NCBI RefSeq assembly: GCF_017873335.1
Contig: NZ_JAGGKB010000004.1
Span: 94,727-158,726 of the forward strand
DNA length: 64,000 nt
Source: Thermococcus stetteri
GTDB taxonomy: Archaea; Methanobacteriota_B; Thermococci; Thermococcales; Thermococcaceae
Direction: 5' to 3'
Shown here piece after piece: positions 54,738 through 63,560 of the stretch. The translations under genes and the position numbers were made by a program. The first letter of the stretch is position 1; every line of letters starts with the position of its first letter. The notes beneath the pieces were generated by a model that saw nothing but the letters and a program-made list of their open reading frames with translations, ran no database searches and was not told the DNA's origin.

Positions 54738-55520
54738 TCACTCCGCGTAGATCATCTTGACCGTCATTCCGCCGTCAACGACGAAGTTAACGCCCGTTAT
54801 AAAGCCGGCCTTTTCATTATCGGCCAAAAAAGCACATATGTGGGCTATGTCCATTGGCTCTCCAACCCTTCCAGCCGGATGCTGCTCGTGGTCTATGGGT
54901 CTAAGATTTGGCTCGGAGCGCAGTTTTGACTTCTTCCAGCGCGACGTCTCTATCCAGCCCGGGCTTACGGCCACCACCCTGATCCGGTACTTCGCGAGGC
55001 TTATAGCTAAGGAGTGCGTTAATGCCAGAAGGCCGCCTTTGGAAGCGGAATATGGCTCCGTGTCCGGCTCGGACATTAAAGCCCTTGTGCTCGCGATGTT
55101 GATGATAACTCCCCCTCCGCGCTTTATCATCTCCTCTGCTGCATAGCGCGAGCATATGTATGGCCCGGTAAGGTTCACCCTTATTACCCTCTCCCACTCT
55201 TCGAGCGTTCTTTCAAAAATGCTCTTGACGGACATTATCGCTGCATTGTTGACGAGTATGTCAACTCCCCCGTAGAGCTCGACGGTTTTTTTGATCATGT
55301 TCTTTACCGACTCCTCGTCGGCAACATCTGTCTTTATGAAGGTCACCTCAAGGCCCCTCCCGCGGAGCATTGCCTCCCTTTCCTTTCCGGCTTCTTCGTC
55401 TATCTCCGCTATCACCACTTTCGCCCCGTTTTCGGCGAAAAGCTGGGCTATTGCCGCGCCGATGCCCTGCCCTCCACCTGTAACGATTGCAACTTTATCC
55501 CCAAGGTTGTAGGTTGTCAT
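54738..55520 (-). CDS. Short-chain dehydrogenase/reductase
   Basis: 260-residue classical SDR. NAD(P) motif TGGGQGIGAAIA at about residues 14-25; DILVNNAAIM; catalytic Ser in INIASTRA, Tyr-x3-Lys in PYSASKGG; end GFITGVNFVVDGGMTV. Glu at the end of beta-2 (VIAEIDEE) suggests NAD preference. Substrate unknown. GGAGGTGATTTGTA precedes the ATG, 20 bases after the binding-protein gene, so it may be the tail of the transporter operon or the head of the heliorhodopsin group. Confidence 0.9.
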   Translation of the reverse strand: MTTYNLGDKVAIVTGGGQGIGAAIAQLFAENGAKVVIAEIDEEAGKEREAMLRGRGLEVTFIKTDVADEESVKNMIKKTVELYGGVDILVNNAAIMSVKSIFERTLEEWERVIRVNLTGPYICSRYAAEEMIKRGGGVIINIASTRALMSEPDTEPYSASKGGLLALTHSLAISLAKYRIRVVAVSPGWIETSRWKKSKLRSEPNLRPIDHEQHPAGRVGEPMDIAHICAFLADNEKAGFITGVNFVVDGGMTVKMIYAE

Positions 55521-55540
55521 TACAAATCACCTCCCAGCGT

Positions 55541-56335
55541 TTAAACACCAAGACTGACCAGAAATTCCTCCGCTATGTCCTCTTCCTTCTTTCCTCCGAA
55601 GTCAAGCATGTGGTTGAGCCTCCTCATAGTTTCGGTGCTTATCCTGCCTTCCAGCGCCTTCAACGCCTTCACTGCTTCCTTGGGAAGCCCTCTGGCTATT
55701 ATGATAGCCTCGTAGGGCGGTATTGCCTTTCTATCGTCCTCAAGGAGAGCAAGCCTGAAGGCGTCAACCCTCGCATCGGTTGTGAAGGCGGTGATGACAT
55801 CTACCTCGCCCTTCGATATGGCATCGTACATCTCCCGGGGCATAAGGGGCTTTATCTTCCCGAACTCAAGGCCGTAAACTTCTCTAAGCCTCGGCAAACC
55901 ATCGGGCCTCTCGATGTAGGGGCCGGGGCATGCGAAAACGAGGTTTTTCGAGATTTTTGTGAGGTCGCTTATCTTGCTGAGGCCCTTCTCCCGGGCGAGC
56001 TCTTCCCTTACAGCCAGAGAAAAGTCGTTCCTGAAGCCGAGCCTCGCGATTACCTCTATTCCCCTCTCTCTGAAGCCCTCTCTCACGGCCTTAAAGACTC
56101 TTTCCTCGTCCCACTCCTCCATTGGCGGGAGCTTAAGAAGGGCGTTGTAAGCCGTTCCCGTGTACTCGACGTAGAGGCCTATCTCCCCCTTTTCAAGCGC
56201 CTCAAGGTTTGCCTCCAGCCTTGGCTCGCTCACCCTTACCTCGTACTCAAACCCAGCCCTCTGGAGGAGTTTTCCAATTGCGTGGGCGAGGATTCTCTGC
56301 TCGTTGAAGGGCTTTGCCCCTATAACAACCTTCAC
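55541..56335 (-). CDS. OpuC/ProX-type osmolyte-binding protein lacking a signal peptide
   Basis: 264 residues, homologous over its whole length to the lipoprotein at 58702 (GAKPFNEQRILAHAIG versus [50 protein letters not shown]). The sequence begins directly with the mature domain: GTG 56335 just behind GGAGGTG and two bases after the permease stop, with no hydrophobic leader and no room for one. It would remain cytosolic unless tethered. Last gene of the transporter operon. May be a regulatory or intracellular sensor paralogue. Confidence 0.85.
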   Translation of the reverse strand: MKVVIGAKPFNEQRILAHAIGKLLQRAGFEYEVRVSEPRLEANLEALEKGEIGLYVEYTGTAYNALLKLPPMEEWDEERVFKAVREGFRERGIEVIARLGFRNDFSLAVREELAREKGLSKISDLTKISKNLVFACPGPYIERPDGLPRLREVYGLEFGKIKPLMPREMYDAISKGEVDVITAFTTDARVDAFRLALLEDDRKAIPPYEAIIIARGLPKEAVKALKALEGRISTETMRRLNHMLDFGGKKEEDIAEEFLVSLGV

Positions 56336-56336
56336 A

Positions 56337-56954
56337 TTACACACCTCCTATTCCCTTTGGAGTAACCCTCTTTTCGAGGTAGGAAAAGCTGATATCAATA
56401 AACACCGCCATCAGTATCGCCGGGATCGAGCCGGCAAGGATTTTGTCCGTGTTGAAGCTCGCTAAACCCTCAAAAACCAGGCTCCCCAGCCCTCCGGAGC
56501 CTATTATGGCCGTGAGTATCGCTATTGAGTTTGCAAGCACGGCGGCAAACTTGATGCCCGCGAACATCGCCGGGTAGGCGTGCGGAAAACGGACGTAGCG
56601 CATTATCTCCCATTCCGTAAGCCCTATTCCCCGGGCGGCATCTATCATCGCTTCATCCACTTCACTAAGCCCTACGTAGGTGTTCTTGACTATGGGGAGA
56701 AGTGCCCGGAGGAATATTGCGAAAACCGCGGGAGTGAAGCCTATCCCGAGGAGGGGAACCACTATGGCAACAACGGCAAAGCTCGGTATAGCCTGGACAA
56801 GGTTGGCGAAGCCCATAATTATCGATGCCAGCTTTTTGCTCTTGAGTGAGAGCATGGCCAAAGGGATCCCCACGGCTATGCTGAGGAAGAGAGAAGCGTA
56901 GGTCAGAACGAGGTGCTCCCCAAAGGCCCCAAGAACCCTTTCAACGCCTACCAT
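56337..56954 (-). CDS. Osmolyte ABC transporter permease, second subunit
   Basis: 205 residues, about six TM helices, with the EAA loop MIDAARGIGLTEWEIMRYVRFPHAYP (split around residue 110) that contacts the ATPase. OpuCB/OpuCD-like. Its start overlaps the end of the preceding permease by 14 bases. It forms the channel with that paralogue. Confidence 0.9.
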   Translation of the reverse strand: MVGVERVLGAFGEHLVLTYASLFLSIAVGIPLAMLSLKSKKLASIIMGFANLVQAIPSFAVVAIVVPLLGIGFTPAVFAIFLRALLPIVKNTYVGLSEVDEAMIDAARGIGLTEWEIMRYVRFPHAYPAMFAGIKFAAVLANSIAILTAIIGSGGLGSLVFEGLASFNTDKILAGSIPAILMAVFIDISFSYLEKRVTPKGIGGV

Positions 56955-57570
56955 AGCGATCCCTCAGGTATCTCTCTATCAGCGCGGCAGCCCCGTCGAG
57001 GAGGAGTGCCAAAACCCCAACCCACAGGCCGGTGACTATGATTATGTTCCTATCATAGAGATGTATGCCCGTCTGTATCGGCGCCCCAAGGCCGCCGGCC
57101 GCTATAAGGCCGCCTAGTGTAACGACACCCATGGTAAAGACCACCGCTATCCTCACGCCGGCCGCTATGAGCGGTAGGGCGAGGGGAAAGCGAACCCTAA
57201 GCAATATCTCCCTCTCACTCAGCCCTATCGCTTCGGCCACCTCGATGTAGCTCCTCTCAACGCTCGTCAGCCCGGTATAGGTGTTCCTCGCTATGGGGAG
57301 GATGGAATAGAGAACGGAAGCCGCTATGGTGGGCTTCTCTCCGAGGCCGAGGAGGGGAAGGAGAAGGACGAGGAGTGCGAGCGTTGGCACGGTCTCAAGG
57401 ATGTTCAGGACGTTGAACGCTATTGGAGCCAGCTTCGGCCGCCTGTAGAGCACAAAACCTAAAGAGATGCCAATAACGAGGGCCAGACCCAGCGCTATTC
57501 CGAACATGCGGAGGTGCTCAAGCGTTCTTTGGGTGAGGTTCTGGCTCTCCCATATCCATCTAATGTCCAT
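56941..57570 (-). CDS. Osmolyte ABC transporter permease, first subunit
   Basis: 209 residues, about six TM helices. The coupling loop is EVAEAIGLSEREILLRVRFPLA. NILETVPTLALLVLLLPLLG is typical of OpuCB. ATG 57570 has GGGGGT upstream; a GTG at 57585 overlapping the ATPase stop is in frame. Paralogous to the next permease. Confidence 0.9.
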   Translation of the reverse strand: MDIRWIWESQNLTQRTLEHLRMFGIALGLALVIGISLGFVLYRRPKLAPIAFNVLNILETVPTLALLVLLLPLLGLGEKPTIAASVLYSILPIARNTYTGLTSVERSYIEVAEAIGLSEREILLRVRFPLALPLIAAGVRIAVVFTMGVVTLGGLIAAGGLGAPIQTGIHLYDRNIIIVTGLWVGVLALLLDGAAALIERYLRDRYGRR

Positions 57571-57581
57571 TAGAGACCCCC

Positions 57582-58676
57582 TCACAAGAGCTTTAAAAGA
57601 ACTTCATTAGCAAGTAAAATGCCAATGGGCTTTTCCCTCTCAACTACAACTCCAAGAAAGGCATTCCTGCGTTTCATCTCAGCCAGGGCGGAAGCGAGTG
57701 AATAACAGGGAGAAAATACAAGGGGCTCCATGAGAGCTTCCTCTAAATCCTGCGACTTTAATAGAGATTTTAAATCCGTAACCCCTTTAAGTGCCCCTTT
57801 TTCCACCATAACTGCAAATTCAAGGTTTCTATCTTTCATCCACTGGAGCAACTCGTCCTTTCTCTGCACTTCCACCGTGTATTTCCCGGCATCCACCATG
57901 AGGTCTTTCACCTTCAGCGTGTCGAGATGCTTGAACTTCTTGTCCGCATTAACTAACTTAGCGACGAACTCATCCGCTGGATTGAGGACGAGCTCATCAG
58001 GATACCCCACCTGCACAAGCTTTCCGTCTCTCATTATCGCTATTCTATCACCGAGCTTGAAGGCCTCCTCTATGTCGTGGGTTACGAAAACAATGGTCCT
58101 CCCGAGAACTTCTTTTATTCTCAAGAACTCTTCCTGAAGTTGTTTCCTCAAGATTGGATCTAAAGCGCCGAAGGGCTCATCCATCAACAGAAGAGGGGGG
58201 TTTAGAGCGAGGGCCCTCGCGAGGCCAACCCTCTGCTGCTGGCCGCCGCTGAGCTGGTGGGGATACCTCTCCGAGAACTCCCTAGGAAGGGCGACCAGAT
58301 CCAGAAGCTCGTTTACCCTTTTCTCTATTTCCTCCTCGATCCAGCCCTCGAGTCTCATCAGGAGGGAGATGTTCTCCTTAACGGTCATGTGTGGGAAGAT
58401 GCCTATCTGCTGGATGACGTAGCCGATACTCCGCCTCAGCTTTACAACGTCGAACTCCTTAATGTTTCGACCGTTGATGGAGATCTCGCCCTCGTCAGGC
58501 TCCACCAGGCGGTTTATCGTCCTCAGAAGCGTTGTCTTCCCGCTTCCGCTCGGCCCTATGAGTATTAAAAGCTCCCCGCCGAGTACCTCAAGGTCAACGT
58601 GGTCAACTGCCGTGAAGTTTCCATAGCGCTTTGTAACACCCCTGAGCTCGACGGTTTCTATTCTTTCGAAGAGCAT
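57582..58676 (-). CDS. Osmolyte ABC transporter ATPase with CBS domains (OpuCA-like)
   Basis: 364 residues. Walker A GPSGSGKTT (41-49), signature LSGGQQQRVGLARAL, Walker B LLLMDEPFGALDP, switch His in FVTHD. From about residue 245 a C-terminal CBS pair (LKVKDLMVDAGKYTV and on) probably senses ionic strength or nucleotides, as in OpuA/OpuC. ATG 58676 follows GGTGATTGAA; upstream extension to 58727 is not needed. Second gene of the operon. Confidence 0.94.
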   Translation of the reverse strand: MLFERIETVELRGVTKRYGNFTAVDHVDLEVLGGELLILIGPSGSGKTTLLRTINRLVEPDEGEISINGRNIKEFDVVKLRRSIGYVIQQIGIFPHMTVKENISLLMRLEGWIEEEIEKRVNELLDLVALPREFSERYPHQLSGGQQQRVGLARALALNPPLLLMDEPFGALDPILRKQLQEEFLRIKEVLGRTIVFVTHDIEEAFKLGDRIAIMRDGKLVQVGYPDELVLNPADEFVAKLVNADKKFKHLDTLKVKDLMVDAGKYTVEVQRKDELLQWMKDRNLEFAVMVEKGALKGVTDLKSLLKSQDLEEALMEPLVFSPCYSLASALAEMKRRNAFLGVVVEREKPIGILLANEVLLKLL

Positions 58677-58701
58677 TTCAATCACCATAAAGAAAAAGGA
58701 A

Positions 58702-59604
58702 TCAGCCCTTAAGGAGGCCTTTCTCAATTAAAAACTCCCTCGCTATGTCCCTCGCATCCTTCTTTTCTACGTCGTACTGGTAGTTTAGAGCGCGCATGGT
58801 GTCGGTGTCAATGAGCCCCTCGAGCTTCTTGAGGACCTCCACTACTTCCGGATATTTGTCGGCGAACTCCTTCTTTATTAAAATCACGGCATCGTAAGGG
58901 GGTAGGGCTCCTTTATCATCCTCAAGGATTTTCAACCCGAAGAGGTCAACCCTCGCATCGGTCGTGTACGCTGAAATCGCATCAACCTGTCCGTTCTTTA
59001 TTGCCTCGTACATAAGCGTTGGCTCCATCTGCTTTACTTCCCCAAAGGTAAAGCCGTAGACCTCCTTAATCCTTGGAAGGCCATCGGGTCTCGTTGCGAA
59101 CTCCGGGTCGGTTCCGAGGGTCATCTCAGGTGCGTATGGAGCAAGATCACTGAGTTTTTCTAAGTTGTTCTTCTCTGCAAATTCTTTCTTAACGGCTATC
59201 GCGTAGTCATCCCTAAAACCAAGCTTTACGAGGGTTAGAATGCCATCGCGCTTTAACATCTCCTCCTTGCTTTTCTCATAGACGTAGTCGGGGTCCCACT
59301 TCTTGGGGGGTTCGAGCTTGAGGATGTTGTTGTAGGCTGTTCCGGTATATTCAACGTAGAGGTGGATCTGTCCCTTCTTCAGGGCCTCATAGTTTACCAG
59401 AGTTCCACCGAGACCCTCCTTCACCTCCGCCTTGAAGCCGTTCTCCTCAAGGAGGAGTGCTATCATGTGAGCAACTATGTACTGCTCGTTGAAGGGCTTC
59501 GAGCCGATAACTATGGTGGGGACTTCTTCATTCTGGCTTATGCAGCCGCTTAGAAAGGCAACCGCAATCAAACCGGCCAGGGCCAGTGCACCAAACCTTT
59601 TCAT
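58702..59604 (-). CDS. Osmolyte-binding lipoprotein (OpuCC/ProX-like)
   Basis: 300 residues. Lipoprotein signal: [15 protein letters not shown] followed by the lipobox LSGC at about residues 21-24. The mature part is the betaine/choline/carnitine-binding fold ([54 protein letters not shown]). Captures a quaternary amine outside the cell. GAGGTGTGAACAG precedes ATG 59604. First gene of the transporter operon. Whether it takes glycine betaine, choline or carnitine is not shown. Confidence 0.92.
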   Translation of the reverse strand: MKRFGALALAGLIAVAFLSGCISQNEEVPTIVIGSKPFNEQYIVAHMIALLLEENGFKAEVKEGLGGTLVNYEALKKGQIHLYVEYTGTAYNNILKLEPPKKWDPDYVYEKSKEEMLKRDGILTLVKLGFRDDYAIAVKKEFAEKNNLEKLSDLAPYAPEMTLGTDPEFATRPDGLPRIKEVYGFTFGEVKQMEPTLMYEAIKNGQVDAISAYTTDARVDLFGLKILEDDKGALPPYDAVILIKKEFADKYPEVVEVLKKLEGLIDTDTMRALNYQYDVEKKDARDIAREFLIEKGLLKG

Positions 59605-59683
59605 CTGTTCACACCTCAATCCACTTGTTCGGCCTTCCTAATAAGGTTTTCGAAGAGTCAAAGCCAAAAGTGCTAGCTTCGAA

Positions 59684-60493
59684 CTAACCGAGCATCGAAT
59701 CGAGGAACAGCATCACGTAGAAGCCCAGGAAAAAGCCGAGGGTAACTAAAGTCTCGTTTTCCTCTCTCTTGTATATCTCGGGTATCATCTCCTTTACTGT
59801 GACGTAGAGCATCGCTCCGCCGGCCATTCCAAGCCCGTACGGCAGGAGAGAGTGGAAGACCGTGAAGAGGAACGCCCCGAGGATCACCATCACCATCTCC
59901 GCGACCCCGCTTAGAGCGCCCATTATTATCGGCATCAGGCGCTTTTTCTGGAGGGTAGCGAGGGGCAGAGAAACGACGGTTCCTTCGGGAAAGTCCTGGA
60001 TTCCGATGGCTATTGCCGTTATGAGGCCGGTCTCCAGGTTGTAGACGAGGGACGTTCCTACGGCCATCCCCTCCGGCAGGTTGTGTATGATAACGGCTAA
60101 AACGATGAGCCACACCACCCTGAGCTTTTCCTTGAACTCCTTCGGCCCCTCGTAGCCCTTGACGAGGTGTTCGTGGGGAATAAACCGGTCTATTGCGTAG
60201 ATGAGCAGAACTCCAAGGAGGATCCCTATCCCGGCCGGGGTGAAGCTCCCGGTTGAGTCTATCGCGGGGAGTATCAGGCTCGTGAAGCTGGCCACTATCA
60301 TAACCCCAGCGGCAAAGGAGAGGCTTACATCAATGCCCCATTCCGGCATCCTGTTGGCGAATATCGCGAGTAAAGCCCCCAGCGTAGTCATCAGGGCCAC
60401 AAACAGGCCCGCATAGACCGATACGAGGATTATGTTCCCTCCCGAGATGCCCAGCAGCCACGAGGAGAGGTTGGCTATGATGTTCTCAAGCAT
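59684..60493 (-). CDS. ZIP-family divalent metal transporter
   Basis: 269 residues, eight TM helices. The metal-site motifs are VIIHNLPEGMAVG (His137, Glu141) in helix 4 and IGIQDFPEGTVVS in helix 5, the ZupT/gufA pattern. A variable loop with HEHL lies between helices 3 and 4. Imports zinc, iron or manganese. It has its own upstream region (TATA-like TTATAAA near 60527 on the minus side). Confidence 0.92.
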   Translation of the reverse strand: MLENIIANLSSWLLGISGGNIILVSVYAGLFVALMTTLGALLAIFANRMPEWGIDVSLSFAAGVMIVASFTSLILPAIDSTGSFTPAGIGILLGVLLIYAIDRFIPHEHLVKGYEGPKEFKEKLRVVWLIVLAVIIHNLPEGMAVGTSLVYNLETGLITAIAIGIQDFPEGTVVSLPLATLQKKRLMPIIMGALSGVAEMVMVILGAFLFTVFHSLLPYGLGMAGGAMLYVTVKEMIPEIYKREENETLVTLGFFLGFYVMLFLDSMLG

Positions 60494-60573
60494 TTTAGGC
60501 CCACCTAAAAATGTTGGAGTTGTCGAATTTTATAAACCTTTTGTCCCACGTTCTGTCTAACGTTTGGAGTTAA

Positions 60574-60977
60574 CTGACCTCCTCCCCGCCCTGAAGGGCG
60601 AGGGTTCCGACAAGTTAACCCCTCGCCAGCGGGCGGTTCGGTTTACGGGCACTCATTCCCTACTCCCGTTACCGGTTTCGGCTCGGCCCGAGGGCACGGT
60701 CTTGTGCCCGTTACCCCTACCGGCCAAAGCCAGATTGGGGTTATCGCTTAGAGACCGAACTCCAGTTCTTGACTGCCCAAACGGGCAGTATTTCGAAGGA
60801 CGCCTGCCAGCCCGCAGGAGGACATGATGAAACCCCTCATCTCATCGGGTTGTTTTGAGTGGTCTCTTCGAGACCCTTACTAAACTCCAAAGTTTAAAGG
60901 GGTTTTGACTGTTGAAAGGCTGTTGGGCGGTTTACTGTATCCCCGCCCTAAAGGGCGAGGCTTTCAGAAGAAAAAAG
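60574..60977 (-). mobile_element. Miniature tnpB-less IS200/IS605-type element, copy 2
   Basis: About 404 bases, nearly identical to 27481-27889. Right-end tip CTGACCTCCTCCCCGCCCTG with an intact hairpin on the left, and left-end hairpin CCCGCCCTAAAGGGCG plus CTTTCAGAAGAAAAAAG on the right. Interior hairpins include GAGGGCACGGTCTTGTGCCC and CTACCGGCCAAAGCC, resembling an omegaRNA scaffold. No protein is encoded. It lies in an intergenic gap between the ZIP and ferritin-like genes and breaks nothing visible. Confidence 0.88.
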
Positions 60978-60998
60978 TAAAGTTAAAGAGATGGGAAC

Positions 60999-61523
60999 TC
61001 ACGGCCCGACGTGCATCATCTGGCCGTACATCTCCCAGTCGAGGAGGAGCTCGTACTCCGCCTTCAGGTTGTAGTAGTGGCCTCTCTCCATGTCGCTGAG
61101 GTAGCGCATGAGCCTCTTCTTCTCTTCCGTATCGACCATCTCCTCAAGCTTCGCGTAGAACTGGGCCGCTATTTCCTCGGCCTTCATCGCCCAGCGGATG
61201 AGGTCTATGAGGTCCTGCACGCCGTTGAGCTTCCTCGCCACCGGCTGGAGTTCCGGCCCTATGTGCTCCTTCGGAAAGACGACCTCCTTGCCAGGGAACA
61301 TGCTGGCGTAGATCTTCCTCAAAAGCTCCTCGTGCTTCTTCTCCTCTCCGGCGAGCCACTCTATCTTTTCCTTCAGCTCCTGGATGTCCACCCTCTCCGC
61401 GAGGCTCTTGTAGAACTTCCCGGCACCAATCTCGGCCTTTATGGCCATTCCAAGGAGCTCCTCAAGGGAGAAGTCCCTCATCTTTTCGAGGGGAAGCCCC
61501 TCCTCAAGCTCAGGCGGAACCAT
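60999..61523 (-). CDS. Ferritin-like diiron protein
   Basis: 174 residues with EIGAGKFYKSLAERV/GEEKKHEELLRKI and AEEIAAQFYAKLEEMV/DMERGHYYNLKAEY as paired iron helices; no rubredoxin domain. ATG 61523 follows GGGGTGATAAAG; the frame upstream to 61574 overlaps the DUF59 gene and is not needed. It overlaps that gene's end by 14 bases, so the three genes 62239-60999 are probably one operon linking Fe-S assembly with iron handling. Confidence 0.86.
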   Translation of the reverse strand: MVPPELEEGLPLEKMRDFSLEELLGMAIKAEIGAGKFYKSLAERVDIQELKEKIEWLAGEEKKHEELLRKIYASMFPGKEVVFPKEHIGPELQPVARKLNGVQDLIDLIRWAMKAEEIAAQFYAKLEEMVDTEEKKRLMRYLSDMERGHYYNLKAEYELLLDWEMYGQMMHVGP

Positions 61524-61884
61524 CTTTATCACCCCATTCGTCAAGCAGGAGTCCAATCTCATTATAGATTTCAATCCTCTTAAACCCTTCCTTTTTGAGA
61601 ACCTCTATCGTGTCCCTGAGGATTTTCCTCTGGACGTTGACGGCTATGCTCTGGCAGAAGTGGCATTCGGGGGTTGAGCGGGCAAGGAGAAAGAAGACTT
61701 GGACGAGCGGTCCCTCTAAGGTAACACCGTAGACCAGCCCCTCGTCGACGACGTTGATCTCAGTCTCGGGGTCGATGACGTTCCTGAGGGTGCTGACGAC
61801 CCTCTTGACCTCCGGCGGAAGGTCTTCCCTCGGGCCGCGCTTGGGCTTTCTTTTGGGCCCCTTGAAAATTCCAAGAAGCCCCAA
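61510..61884 (-). CDS. DUF59/MIP18-like Fe-S assembly protein, Cys-containing
   Basis: 124 residues. The DUF59 core is VVSTLRNVIDPETEINVVDEGLVYG, then FFLLARSTPECHFCQSIAVNVQRKI with a CxxC that could carry an iron-sulfur cluster or iron. TTG 61884, one base after the previous stop, is the likely start; the open frame extends further into that gene without a ribosome site. Paired with another DUF59 gene. Confidence 0.78.
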   Translation of the reverse strand: MGLLGIFKGPKRKPKRGPREDLPPEVKRVVSTLRNVIDPETEINVVDEGLVYGVTLEGPLVQVFFLLARSTPECHFCQSIAVNVQRKILRDTIEVLKKEGFKRIEIYNEIGLLLDEWGDKDGSA

Positions 61885-61885
61885 T

Positions 61886-62239
61886 TCAGCCGCCCCCGAG
61901 GTCTTCAGCCCTGTACCTTCCCCGGTTCTCGAAGACCCCAACGGGGTTGTTCTTTAGATCAAAGACGTAAACGTTCTCGAACTTCACGAGGGCGAAGCGC
62001 TCTATGATGTCCCCAATGATCTTGGAATACGCTATGGCGCTCTCTCCGGTCATGTTGTACTCGGCGTGGCTCTCGAAGTTGAGCCAGACCTTGAGCGTAT
62101 CCTCCGTGACCTCGAGACCTGCTACGACGCCAGAATCGATGATGTCGCCTCCAGTTATGGGATCGGTTATCTTTGCGAGCTCATCCAAAACGGCCCTGTA
62201 GTGCTCGGGCCACTCGCGATCTGGCATGTAGATCTTCAT
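61886..62239 (-). CDS. DUF59/MIP18-family protein
   Basis: 117 residues with LAKITDPITGGDIIDSGVVAGLEV, the DUF59 motif, and FESHAEYNMTGESAIAYSKIIGDII. It has no Cys, unlike its neighbour, so the two may form a hetero-complex with only one cluster-binding chain. Start ATG 62239 behind GGTGAGG. First gene of the operon. Confidence 0.82.
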   Translation of the reverse strand: MKIYMPDREWPEHYRAVLDELAKITDPITGGDIIDSGVVAGLEVTEDTLKVWLNFESHAEYNMTGESAIAYSKIIGDIIERFALVKFENVYVFDLKNNPVGVFENRGRYRAEDLGGG

Positions 62240-62365
62240 TTTTCCTCACCCGAGCTGGGGTTTGTCTGGGTGGTTATAAGGGTTCCTGGGCACATATGTT
62301 TAATAAGATATCGTTGAGCCAAGAGGTTACTAACAAAATTTATAACTCAATTCGGCATGTGAATC

Positions 62366-63355
62366 ATGGGGACTACTATGGAGAAGAGCAGGGCAATACT
62401 CATTAGCGGCAGAGAGTTTCTGGTGTCGGGAGCAGTTCTGATAGCGATAAGCTATTATCTTGAAGTGTTCGGCATACTGACCTTCGGGCTGGGCATCTTA
62501 TTATACACAGCGGGCCTCTACCTGTGGAGTGTAGACGCGGATTCTAGGCCTCTGCTCCTCTTCCTGGGAGAGGCGATTTTAATGGCGGCCGGGGCCATCA
62601 TTATTGACTGGTGGATACACCGTACAGTCCTCTCACCCATATGGGGCTTTGGGAGCATAGTCTTTGCCCTACTCCCTGGTTATCCTTTCTTCGTTGCCAC
62701 AGCGGTGCTGTACAGAGTTAGGACGGGCATTTTCGCTGGGGAGACCGGTGAACCAGGTTTTAACCTTGCCGGGAACATAACACTGATAGGCGCCCTTTTG
62801 TTCCCGCTCATCATCGGGGTACCGCTGTTCACAGTGGGGAGGTTTATTGAAATATTTTACCTCTGGAAGATGCCCGAGGTTGAAACTAGGGTCAGAGGGC
62901 TACCATTCGTAACGCCCCGGAAGCTTGGTGTGATATCCCTCTCAGCCCTGTTGGTTGGAGGACTCTGCTACTATGCTGTAGTACCAGACTACGATTTCTC
63001 GATCATCAACGGAGCAGAGAAAGTGGCCCTCTATGGAAACTTCCACACTTATACTACCGAGCTTACGCTTATCTACGCCCCAAGAACCTGTGGAAAAGTG
63101 GAATACAAACGCCAACCAGACGGGACTTTTCTTTTTGAGGATTCAAGGCATCCCTGCAACGTCAGGGTCTACGTCGACGGAAAAGAGCTGTACCCCAATG
63201 AATACGGCATCAGAGCAACCGGCGGCTTATTCGAGAGCCTGTTTGGTACGGATGAGATCGTCGTTGAAAGACTGACATTCTCGGTCCCAAAGAATTCAAG
63301 CACACTCGCTGTGTTGTTCGAGGATGAAAACGTGACTTTTCAGATCCAACGTTGA
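62366..63355 (+). CDS. Membrane protein with six TM helices and an outer domain
   Basis: 329 residues; I do not recognise it. Hydrophobic helices cover about residues 15-200 (for example LVSGAVLIAISYYLEVFGIL and LSALLVGGLCYYAVV), then a 120-residue soluble C-terminal domain. That domain has two Cys (APRTCGKVEYK and SRHPCNVRVYV) likely joined by a disulfide, and sequons NSS and NVT. TATA AAAATTTATAAC (about 62335-62346) suggests a leaderless start at ATG 62366. Confidence 0.75.
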   Translation: MGTTMEKSRAILISGREFLVSGAVLIAISYYLEVFGILTFGLGILLYTAGLYLWSVDADSRPLLLFLGEAILMAAGAIIIDWWIHRTVLSPIWGFGSIVFALLPGYPFFVATAVLYRVRTGIFAGETGEPGFNLAGNITLIGALLFPLIIGVPLFTVGRFIEIFYLWKMPEVETRVRGLPFVTPRKLGVISLSALLVGGLCYYAVVPDYDFSIINGAEKVALYGNFHTYTTELTLIYAPRTCGKVEYKRQPDGTFLFEDSRHPCNVRVYVDGKELYPNEYGIRATGGLFESLFGTDEIVVERLTFSVPKNSSTLAVLFEDENVTFQIQR

Positions 63356-63386
63356 AGCTGCATCTCCTCATCCAGTTATATTTTCA

Positions 63387-63560
63387 CTGACCTCCTCCCC
63401 GCCCTGAAGGGCGAGGGTTCCAACGGTTTAACCCCTCGCCAATGACGGGAAGGTTTGAGGGGTCTCATTCAGACCCAAACTAAAGCGGGTCTTCAACCCC
63501 TCAGGCCGGGCCTTCGGCCAATTACCCCTCCCTTGAGCATACAAACCGCTCAAGTTCGGG
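63387..63560 (-). ncRNA. Candidate omegaRNA (reRNA) overlapping the tnpB 3' end and right end
   Basis: In IS605 elements the TnpB guide scaffold spans the tnpB 3' end and right end, with the guide being host sequence past the tip. Here minus-strand hairpins GGCCGAAGGCC, AGGGGTTGAAGACCC and CGCCCTTCAGGGCG precede the tip GGAGGAGGTCAG; a guide would begin TGAAAATATAAC. The extent is a guess from analogy. Confidence 0.5.
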
